This document shows positions 46,031-56,400 of a stretch of DNA of 64,000 nt, one piece after another (the stretch's first letter is position 1; every line of letters begins with the position of its first letter). The stretch covers positions 60,974,098-61,038,097 of the forward strand of contig CM022946.1 of the NCBI GenBank assembly GCA_012931725.1, read 5' to 3'. A program made the position numbers and the translations under genes. The notes under the pieces are model-generated. The model ran no database searches, was not told the origin of the DNA, and was given only the letters and a program-made list of their open reading frames with translations. This stretch comes from Litsea cubeba. Its lineage: Eukaryota; Streptophyta; Magnoliopsida; Laurales; Lauraceae.

Positions 46031-48364
46031 TGTCACGTCTCCAAAATAAGAATTGGGGAAAAACGTGAAAAATTAAAATAAATTCAAATTCCTGTGTTTA
46101 ATACAACACAAGCTTCCAAAAGTGGACCCACATAACATCACAAACCGTGGTGAGTCCAAATAAAATTTCATTAAATGCAACGGAAGCTTCATTCAATTGG
46201 TATTCAATGACCGTAAATAAGATCCAACACGAAAATCAATAAACATTAATAATTAAAGTTGTAGAATGAATAAAACAATTACTAAGGAAATGTATATTAT
46301 TAAAAAAAGTTCATCTAGAGAATTGCTAAGATGACGTTCACTCTCATGCAGGCTCAGACGGCTCCAAAAACCGTCTCCAGCATTCCACTCGGGTTCGTCA
46401 GTTGGCTCAAACGCTTGAAACGTTTGATCATCCTCCGTCTCCTCGGTAGGGTAGGGAGCGGTACGTATGCACCAATAAACAAAGTAAACAGCAAGTACGA
46501 AAGCATAATTTATAAATAAAACACAAGATCAATATGAGTAATGACATGTAATAATCATAAGAGAATAACAATATGACAACGATGAAAAGAACGTATAACC
46601 TAAATCCAATCTACACAATAGAGCAATACAATAATCACACGGAAACAATGCCACTGCTTTGGGTGGTCAGCCCTAACTATCTAAATCACGTCGGCGGTCA
46701 TAAACCGATCGATAATCCGGAATACCGGTGAAACAATCAATGCGGATATTACAGTGTCCGTTCACATCGGTGATCAGCCATCCAATTACAACTGCAGTCG
46801 TTCAATTATGACCCAATCGATGTACATATATATACATATCATAATAGAATAAACCTAGTGATCTGTAATGCTCTGACATAGAAACTTAAGTCAAAGTGAA
46901 TGGCTGGCTGCACAACAATCCACAATCAATATCGATATCATTCGAATAAACCTCTACAATTTCTCAATCGATTGCCAAGCCACATCACGGTCCATATCCA
47001 ATCAATATAGGGTATGCAGCTAATAGACCAACATCAATCTCAATCATGTATGCAAACCCGAAGGTCAAAGAATAACAACAACCCAATCCTAAAGTCAAAC
47101 ATAAGGTCTCATACCTAATAACCATAGGAATCTCTAAATAGATAAAAGGTCAACGCATCCTTTCTCGATCAATGGTGCATAGACCCAATTAAGGGTTTTC
47201 CAATAAAGATGGGTTGAGCTCGAATCTATTAGGATTTTTCCGAGGTTATATGAAGTACTAAACCCTATGTTAGTAATATACCATGCACCCATACGATATT
47301 TACTCAGTCCAATGATTCAATTATTAGTTCCCAAAGATATAAATTTATCACATTAAAAACCAAGGATATCATTTAAATATTAATTTGCAAATAATAACCA
47401 TAATGTATAATTTTAGAAAACCTAAGGATTCCATTCATAATATTTTCCAAATTCAAGTCTTTATGAAATAGGCCCAAGGGTCTAATTGGCTTTATAAAAC
47501 AACCAGGGCCCTCTTTTCTAATTCTTAAAAACTAATGGTTGAAAATAAATATTCCAAAAGTAGCATGTGGATTCAAAAACATGCCCAGGTCAAATGCTCC
47601 CATCCAAAACGTGTCCATTCATAATTATTTTCCATTCTTTATTTCTATTCAATGTTAGGGTCATGTTACCAGGTCATCAGGTCACCGTCCCAACACAGAT
47701 CCCTTTGTTTTCTTCCAATTCATGTACACGCTGAAAACTACACAGAACCCTTTTTTCCAACATAGCCTCACGCCTAATGTAATAAGATGCTAAGATAGTG
47801 GACCCCACTGATCAATAACCAGTGATCAACCTCACAAGCATAAGTCGCCCAAGCATGTCCGGCCCTTTGATCGGACCAGATCTGATCAGATCTCCCCATG
47901 GGCCCCACATCAAGATTAAATAAAAGAAAGTAGAATAAATCAAACCTTAGGGCATAAAAATGGGTTTCTACATGCCACTGGAATCAACGAGAAACACAAG
48001 CATTAAATTTACAAATTATGGTTAAGTAATTGCCTTTCACCGGGTTGAAGAAAAAGCAACAGATCTAACCAATACTCAACCCGAGATAACCGGGGCGCTC
48101 GATCACAATCCTATCGCCAATCTGACATAAGAGATGGGAAAGAAATGCCCAGATGGGAAAGAAATGCCCAGATGAGCAGATCTATTATAACCCTATCCAA
48201 AACCTAACATTGGAAAGAAGAAGGAGATAACCCAAGAGTATAGATTTACTTCTCCAATGGCTTGAGGAGATGATTACCTTAGATTAGAAAGTCGAACCAA
48301 GAATGATGGTATCCTCTGATCTTAATTCTGATGGCTGGATCCTAAAGTTGCAGAGGCTTGGGAA
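46031..48364. mobile_element. probable second LTR (Gypsy-type), cut by the Tat element
   Basis: Starts tgtcacgtctcc, resembling the start of the solo LTR at 42928, and has a comparable layout (aacggaagctt near the start; a cggtcataaaccg / ccggaataccgg block in the middle; repeated tccaac-type words). No coding region is visible. It ends abruptly where the Tat LTR starts at 48365. Its own right end and target duplication (expected atagg) would lie beyond the window. It may alternatively be the LTR of a complete element. Confidence 0.45.
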
Positions 48365-49821
48365 TGTTGACACCAAAAATGTCACTTTGCCTTTCCAAGA
48401 TCCAAAGAGCTACATGAAGTCGCAACCTGCCATAAATAGGCAATGCTGCTTCCAAAAATAAAATCTTGTCAGAATCAAACAAAAACTGCAAGATTCTTCC
48501 AGACAGCCAAAAGAGGAGTACACAAGAAGTTTCAAGCCATTTCAACATCATTTGGCCTAACTTCGCTTCTCCGACAGCCAAATTAAGCCTCTCGGCGGTA
48601 AAGCTCTCCGGGACCATGATTTCCAAGACAGAACCTATGGATCATCTTAAAATGACTCCAATAGGTTCCCTGTCAAATTTCAAGTCAATCGGACATCGGT
48701 TGACCGCACATCAAACCGCGACATCTTCATCGCGATAAAAAGCAAGTCTGCAGGTGATAGGACCCCAAACGGCTTCGAAACTCAAAAAAAAGCCTATGGT
48801 TGGTCTTATTTATTGCTCAGGAGGCTTCACACCAAATTTCAGGTCATCCCGACATCGTTTGACCCAGTTTCAGCTTCTGACGGGAAATCGGCAACTCTGC
48901 GCGACAAAGTCTTCGGCTTTCTCAGGAAATTGGAAACTTTGCAAAATAAAATGCAAGGATTCTCATCAGGTTTCCTACAAAGAAATCAGGCCAATAAATG
49001 ATCAAAATGTCAAAGAAAAGTACAGAAGAAAAAAGAATCAGAAAAAAAGCAAAAACGGACGCAAAACGGGACCAAAAAGGGGGAAAACCCCCCCAGGGTC
49101 GCAGACCCCTGCGACCCTGGGCCAGGGTCGCCGGCGACCATGGACCCCGGGGTCGCCGGGAAATCCCCGGAAACCCCGGTTTTCGCCGTTTTTTTCGCGA
49201 TTCGAGAAGCCCAGCCTCTGGTACTTTCCAAAATTCATGCTTTTGAGACACCAAGTCCTCTGATATCCGTCCAAAACACGGGTAAATCATCAAGAGTATC
49301 AAAGACAGTATTGATTGCCACCCGGTCAACCAAAAAAAAAGTGTGCTTTCCACCCGAACCGATCGAGAAATCGACAGGACAGATGGCACCGACCCGCTGT
49401 TGGCAACAAACACCTGAAATTACATGGTCATCTGATGTCGATCTACATGAAGATCCATCGATGATCATCGACAGAAGAATTCCAAAAGACATGGCACGGC
49501 CCGCGACTCTTCAGCTGCTCGGCGACCACTTAATGCGATTAATTGACTAGCTTTATTACAGTCATTAATCCATTTCTTTGGACGGCCCAATCAGAAGCAA
49601 GCATTTGGGAGTTACAAGTCAAGAGATTCATGGCATTTAACCCATGAAACTCCTCCCATCATGGCGATTAAAGGCGATTAAATGCCCTCAATCTCCTCCG
49701 GCCAATCAGAAGCCAAGAAAAAGGAGTTACAAAATAAACAATTCAATTTTGTAACTCCTCCCATTATGTGGCTTAATGACATTAAAAGCCCATAAGCTCT
49801 CCTAAATGGCTACCAAGAGCC

Positions 49822-49830
49822 TATAAATAG
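49822..49830 (+). promoter_or_regulatory. LTR TATA box
   Basis: tataaatag in a gcc/gag context, as in many plant LTR promoters. Transcription would be expected to begin about 30 bp downstream, making most of 48365-49850 U3. Confidence 0.65.
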
Positions 49831-50326
49831 GAGAGCACTCCAAAGGAATCCAGATCGGAAAAACACACAACAAACATCAGACAGCAGTCAGAAATCCAGA
49901 GAAAAGAAAAAGAGAGAAAACTCTGCGGAAGTTCTACACCGGCCACCGCAACAAGGTGATAAAAGTCCCTTGGGGGTACCCCCCCCAAGGTCCTTGCCTT
50001 CTCCTCCTGCCTCCAATGGCTTAGATGTGGCTTTTCAGCCCGTCTACTCGTTTTTTTATTGGACATAGGACCTTCCTTTGGTCTTTGTCTTCTAAAAACC
50101 CGAGGTTATAGCCAAGCCAAGCGAATCAAATAGCATCCTCTGTTCTCATCTGCATGGATGATGGCGAAGCCCACATATGGCTTGCGACCGTCAATCTAAA
50201 CGAGTCCCCCACAATCTCCTGAGAAGTAGATCCTCCTTTTCTTGCTTTTCATTGTAGTTTGTATTTTTTTCAAAAGAGACAAAAATCACAATTCTTGTCT
50301 TTCATTGTTGATAAGGATTGTAAATC

Positions 50327-50416
50327 GGCTATAACGCCAAAGTTGGCTATAAACGCCAAAAATCGGCTATAAACGCCAAAAATCGGCTATAAACGCCAAA
50401 ATCGGCTATAAATGCA
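50327..50416 (+). repeat. five ggctataaacgcca units in LTR
   Basis: Units at about 50327, 50345, 50364, 50383 and 50403; each can pair ggc with gcc. The same core appears as a 14-copy array in the 3' region (62693-63037). Confidence 0.8.
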
Positions 50417-50538
50417 AAAAAAAATCGCCTTTCACGGCAAATCAAGAAAATGTCTCTTTCTTAAATATATGTGCAAATGGAAAACTTGAAAGAAGTTGAT
50501 TTCCTTTTTACTTGCGAAGGTTGATTTCCGGATCAACA

Positions 50539-52680
50539 CTTGCAATTCCAAGTAAAATAGAAAATCTGGCACACCCACAAAAAAAAAGAAATGTTGATGC
50601 ACGCCCCTGCCCCCCGGTTACGAAAGGGGTCGGACCCAAACGGACTCCCACAGTCCGCCGACCTCGGTAGAACTCGAGCAGGAGCACGGTCCATCAAGCT
50701 GGGCAACACCCGGTGGGACTCGTTTATTTGAGAACACGATGCTAGAAATGAAATATTTGCATATCATATATTTTGCTCTATGCTTATATTTCTTTTCTCG
50801 ATTCCTTGGCTACTTTATAATTGGTGGCCTATGTTGAATTCTGCAAAAAAAATGAGATGAAGATTTTTTGTTTGGAAATTTCTAATTCTTTGAATTTATT
50901 TCCATTCTTTCTCTTTTCAAAAAAAATTTTAAAAAAAAAAAAAAACAAAAAAATCAGATTTGTCATTTTGGATTCAAAATTGAGAAACCTTGATCTGTTC
51001 CTATCGTTCATCGCGCTTGCAGAAATGTTGAGCCTGTTCGACTAAGGTTTTGGGCCATGGTTTCTCTTCGATGAGTTCATTAAAAATCAAAAAAAAATAT
51101 ATATATATATATATATAAAAAAAAAAAAATTTTAGATTTCTCAATTTGGATTCAAAATTGAGAAACCTTGATCTGTTCCTATCGTTCATCGCGCTTGCAG
51201 AAATGTTGAGCCTGTTCGACTAAGGTTTTGGGCCATGGTTTCTCTTCGATGAGTTCATTAAAAAATCAAAAAAAAAAAATATATATATATATAAAAAAAA
51301 AAAAATTTAGATTTCTCAATTTGGATTCAAAATTGAGAAACCTTGATCTGTTCCTATCGTTCATCGCGCTTGCAGAAATGTTGAGCCTGTTCGACTAAGG
51401 TTTTGGGCCATGGTTTCTCTTCGATGAGTTCATTAAAAAATCAAAAAAAATATATATATATATATATAAAAAAAAAAATTTCTAGATTTCTCAATTTGGA
51501 TTCAAATTGAGAAACCTTGATCTGTTCCTATCGTTCATCGCGCTTGCAGAATGTTGAGCCTGTTCGACTAAGGTTTTGGGCCATGGTTTCTCTTCGATGA
51601 ATTCATAAAAATAAAAATAAAAAAAATATATAAAAAAAAAAAGACATAGACCACTAAGGTTAAACCAACTGTGTTCTTTGATCATGGTTGATTCAAAGAA
51701 AAGCCTTGTCCAGAGTGTGGAGACAGCTTGACTGTTCTAGGCAAGGGTCCTCCAAACGGGTTCATTAAGTAATCCTACCCTTACCTGGGGCAATTCTATC
51801 AATCAAGATTTCATAAGACCGGGTTAGGAGGCCTATGTGTACTCTCTCGTCTTTTAAATAAAAAAAAATAAAAAAAATATAAAAATTTTAAAATAAAAAA
51901 TAAAAAATAAAAAAAAATTTCAAAAAAAAAATCTTAAAAAAAAAATTAATAAAAATAAATAAAAAATAAAAAAAAAAGATTTTTTTTAAAAAAAAAAAAG
52001 ATTTTTTTAAAAAAAAAATCTTCAAAAATCTTCAAAAAAAAAAAAACTTCCGTCATTTTGGGTTTAGATTGGAGAAATCTTGGTCTTCTTCTTTCTGAGC
52101 ACTGGCGCTCGCGGAAATCGCTGAGCCCGTGTTCAGATTGGAGTGCCTTTTGCTCTCTTTGATGAACCCGATATTGGCCTTTCAAAAGAAAACTCGTCAT
52201 TTTTAGATTCAGATCCGAGAAATCATGGTTCATTTCTTTCTGAGCACTGGCGCTCGCGGAAATCGCTGAGCCCGTGTTCAGATTGGAATACCATCTGCTC
52301 TCTTTGATGAATCCAATCTTGACCTTTCAAAACAGAGAATCTCATCTCATAGATGCGGTCTCAAAACATTTGTGTCTAGCGGTACTAGTACGCCCTTTCA
52401 GGGTCTACTGTATTGCGACCGGCACATCTGTAACTCCAACTTTATATTCTTCTTACCTCGAGCAAGCTCTGCTTCTCGATAAGTCGAATTGAAGTTCACA
52501 ATTGCTTCTAGCAGTCACTGGGATGCCCATTCCGGGCTTACCACACCTGCGATCAGAACAATTGTACCCTCTATGGCATTTTGCCTTCCTCATATTGTTT
52601 GGGTCATCTACCTCGAGCAATTTGAAAAGACGAAACCATAGAACTTCCCATTTATGATCATTATATTCTTGTGATTACTA
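50539..52680 (+). other. Tat leader region
   Basis: Untranslated leader between the LTR and the first ORF. A candidate primer-binding core tggcacaccc (50568) and a second related stretch gcaacacccggtgggactc (about 50703) are separated by about 140 bp, as if a primer-binding region had been split by an insertion. A tandem array and long A/T tracts follow. Confidence 0.45.
50961..52330 (+). repeat. leader tandem array, 6 units
   Basis: Four close copies (marker gagaaaccttgatctgttcc at 50982, 51160, 51335 and 51509; period 174-178 bp) are followed by two diverged copies (gagaaatc at 52072 and 52217; period 145). Each has ttgagcctgttc or ctgagcccgtgttc, and the units are joined by (A)n and (AT)n tracts. 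Confidence 0.85.
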
Positions 52681-53469
52681 ATGGATGTGGTCTTGTTTCA
52701 GAAATTTTCGAAAAAACTAACAATGGCAGCTTCACTAACCATTACTTTCGACGAAAGCAAGCACCAACTCATGCTTCAACAGAAGCAAACCACGCGCACC
52801 TACAAGCGCCCCATCAGCTGCCGAAGTGTCAACTCCCTCGGCAACTCTGTGAACTCCGGGTCGACCTCGACTCCCCGGACTATCGTCTTCGGGACGCTGG
52901 GACCATTCCCACTTCCTGAGGAACAAGCTGCTCCCTCCAAGAAGCAGAAACTCGCCTCTCAACGTGTCACTACCGTGACACCAAAGGCGAGCACAAGAAG
53001 GCCTGAAGCCCGTGGCAGCCCCACGAAGCCTCAACCTGCAAACAACCAGGTCTACCCCAAGACTTGGTCCCCAAGACCTTCACCAAAACAAAGAAGGTCC
53101 CAGGCATCCACTAAGCCAGCATTCCTGGCCCCACTCAAGGAGAACCAGTTCTATCCTCTTGCTTACATGAAAGAGGAGAGACCCATCTCCAACCTGACTT
53201 CAAGTCATCCCAGCATGAGCCGGCTTGTTCCTACAAGCCCAAAATCAAGTCATGCATCACAAGGCCTCCACAAGCACCTGCTAAGGCCTACAAATCTGCA
53301 GTTCGACCCTTCATTTCTACAGGGGCCGAACTTCACAAATTCAAAGCTTCGCTGCAACTGGCGAAGGATAGGGTTCGCATCCTGTCCTTGCCCAGCTACA
53401 AAGAAGACAGACTCGGCTGCTGCGCCCGAGGGAGCACATCCTTCATTGTCAAAGCCCAGTCAGAGCTGA
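52681..53469 (+). CDS. extra ORF upstream of gag (Ogre ORF1-like)
   Basis: 262 codons, Pro/Ser/Lys-rich, with no recognised domain. A second ATG at 52723 (MAASLTITFDESKHQ) may be the true start. Its position matches the additional ORF described before gag in Ogre/Tat elements; its function there is unknown. Near its end another frame (from about 53388) reads SELTEAQIARRIRRRASYRQKR, a basic segment that looks protein-like, and gag opens at 53482 in the first frame again. So either the ORF is frameshifted into gag or these are separate proteins. Confidence 0.5.
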   Translation: MDVVLFQKFSKKLTMAASLTITFDESKHQLMLQQKQTTRTYKRPISCRSVNSLGNSVNSGSTSTPRTIVFGTLGPFPLPEEQAAPSKKQKLASQRVTTVTPKASTRRPEARGSPTKPQPANNQVYPKTWSPRPSPKQRRSQASTKPAFLAPLKENQFYPLAYMKEERPISNLTSSHPSMSRLVPTSPKSSHASQGLHKHLLRPTNLQFDPSFLQGPNFTNSKLRCNWRRIGFASCPCPATKKTDSAAAPEGAHPSLSKPSQS

Positions 53470-53481
53470 CCGAAGCTCAAA

Positions 53482-56400
53482 TTGCTCGTCGTATACGCCG
53501 CCGCGCGTCGTACCGACAAAAGAGACTACAGAAGCAAAGGACCCAGCCTCCCACACTTCAAGTCTCTCCCAAATGGGTCGAAAAAGAAAGACCCAACCAA
53601 GTTGCTGCCGTCCATATGGTTGGAAAAAACCAGAAGGCGCCAAAAATCAGCAACAAAAATCCATGTCCGACGTCCAATGACCCGCAGCATCTCCAGGACA
53701 AGAAGACATTCAGAAGAATCCCCTGCTCCTTCAAGCAAAGGACAGCAGAGTGATCCTTCCTCAAGCTCTTCTTCGAAAAGAATGAGCCCCAGCTCAGTCA
53801 CCAGGACAGTTTCTTCGTTCGAATCACGAAGGATGAATGTCTTGGCTACAAATTCTGAGCCACCACCCCACAATCCACCTCCAGAAGATGCGATTACCCG
53901 CATCCAGCAGTTGGAACAAGGCCAGCAGAGGATTGAAACTCTGATGGAAAACCTTCTCCTCGCCTTCCAAAATCAGGCGAACAATGAACCTCCTCCGAAT
54001 CATCAAGACGACGAGGTAAATAGAGAAGAAAATGAGTCACGCGCCCTTACTAAAAAGGACGTAGACGGTATCCTCGCCAAAGCAAAAGAAGAGGATATAC
54101 TCAAGGAGCATGGGATCAAGCCACCATATCCCTTATGGATGGACTCGGTCCCGTTCCCCACCAAATTCAAGCATCCTACTCTCCAAACATATACGGGGAA
54201 AGGATCAGCCAGACAGCACGTCATCCACTTCAAGATCCTGACGGGAGCTATCGCGGATCAAGATGCACTCAAGATCCGCCTCTTTGCAAGTACCCTAAAA
54301 GGTACGGCCTTCGATTGGTACTCCACTCTGCCGGAGGACTCAATCCAAAATTGGGCCATGCTAGAGACACGCTTCCTGACTCACTTCAAAGGTGAGGATC
54401 ACCCCGCTACTATGGCTCAGCTGTGCAGCCTAAAACAGGGGGAGAATGAATCAACATATGACTTCATTCACAAGTGGAAAGCAATGGCATACAAATGCTC
54501 TGATGTATTGCCACAAGCGTCGCTAGTCGACATCTGCCGAAACAACATGAGAGCCAGAATCCGCTCCATGATCATCGGCAACAAATCAAAAAACCTGGGA
54601 GAACTCCTAGAAGCTTCCATGGAAGCTGAAACGGTGATTAAAGACCTCAACAGTCAGAAATCATCAAGAAAAGAGCCAACCGCCATTGCAACCTCTAAAC
54701 CAAAGAAGAAAGAGGTCCTCAATGTGCAGACCAAGCCAGCTCCTCAGCCACCAAAGAAAGCTGAAAACAAAGCTGCTGGTAAGAGACCTGAACTCTCTGA
54801 TGCCTTCAAAGAACGAGTAGAGAAGAAATACCCGTTTGATGAAGATGTTGATGAAATCTTCGGGGCTCTTGTGGCAAACGGCAAGCTCACCTTGCCTGAA
54901 CCAAAAAGACCGGGTGATGTTGGCAAAACCAACGATCCTCGGTACTGTCCATACCACCAGATGATCTCGCATCCTCTCAATCAATGCTTCGTTGTGAGAG
55001 AGAAAATAAATGAGATGTGGAAAAACGGAGTCATCACCTTTGACAAAAACTATGGGTCTGCCTCCGTCAACATGGTGACCTATGGACAAACATCAAGATC
55101 GCCGAAGAAGAAGATCACTACTTCCTTCAAGGTGATAAACTCAATCGAAGCGTCCGAGGAACTGGTTCCTTACCCGACACCAGACGGACAACCGATATGG
55201 GTACATCCCGATCTCCTGGAAGATGAAAATTGGGAGGTCGTGAAAATAAAGCCTACAGCTCGACAGCGAAGGCAGGCTAGGAAACATCTCCTCAAGCTCA
55301 AACGGCAAGAGAAGACCCAGCCAAAACTAGAGGTCAAAGAAAAGGCAGAGGCTTCCTCTACCGCTTCACTGGAGGTAACAAAAACATCCCTTCCAGAGAC
55401 TTCAAAGGGGGTAAGGAAATTCACTCTCAGTGATTTCATGCCACCTCAATTCAGAGAAGCCATGCAGGAGACATCATACTCTTGCAATTCGGTAGTTGGA
55501 TTCTCCATTGATGGATACGAATCCAGCGACACCGATGATGGATTCGAACCCAACTACACAGATGAGTGGGAGGAGTCCCTTGAAACAGGAGAATATCTCT
55601 CCGATGAAGAATGGGTTCCTGAGTCTCATCTTATGCCAGTAATCTGGTATAACCCCCTACAGCCACAAGGATCCTGGTCTGATGATGAAGAAGACCAAGA
55701 GGCTGTACAAGAAAATGCTGCTGACCCAGCACCTCTCATCACTCCAGTGGAAATCAACAATGTTGAGCCACAAAGAGATGATGAAGAAGAAGATCCGGCT
55801 CCCATGCCTGATCTTGAAGATTATGCAAGGATCTTGCAGCGACTCGCTCTAGAACAAGAGCAAGATCGCGTCAACGAGCCTCCTCGCAATCCAGAGCCTG
55901 AAGTCCCTGAAGACCATCAGGTACATCCTCCCTTAACTCCTGAAAATGGAGAAAATTGCTGGGTAGACGATCCTCTCACATCCGAGGATGAGTCTGACTC
56001 CGATCAGGCAACGTCTCCCGTCAGAGCTTCCTGTAATGTGATAATTCGGGATTATAGCTCTTCCGAAGCATCGTCTGATGAGAGCACTTACACTCCGGCG
56101 ACGCCTAGCAATATATCTTCTGGAGCCACCTCGTCTCACGTGACTTTCACTGAGATGACACCCTCTCAGGTTTCTTCTCCTGAGACTGTGACTTCAAAGT
56201 TCACACCCTTCCTGACTGAAGAATTCCCAGCCATTGATGCTTGGGACGATGAATTAGTCAACGAAGAAGAAAGATTGCTGGATGCTGTTCAGGACTTGTT
56301 CCCGGAAAATGCTCCATGCAACACAATCACTGAGGATGGTAACTCTGCTGCTGATGCATCCTCAGCAAATGAAAAACGACAGCCTCTTGATCCTGAAGAC

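Larger units (their letters stand above)
48365..50538 (+). repeat. 5' LTR of Tat element
   Basis: Start tgttgacacc and end ggatcaaca give a 6-bp inverted terminus (TGTTGA...TCAACA). The right end is provisional because a primer-binding site should follow at once, whereas the first plausible one (tggcacaccc) is at 50568. Contains GC-rich palindromes (49093-49139), a TATA box at 49822-49828, a stem-loop (49968-49990) and five ggctataaacgcc units (50327-50415). Short ORFs on both strands inside it are not genes. Confidence 0.6.

Noticed and set aside
48656..48664. 'caatagg' as the right end and target duplication of the second LTR
   Set aside because: It matches the expected atagg after CA, but lies inside the Tat LTR and is not followed by RDR2-like coding sequence, so chance is more likely.
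48342..49550. Several overlapping ORFs of 60-170 codons
   Set aside because: They lie in the U3 part of a Tat LTR, on both strands, without family motifs.
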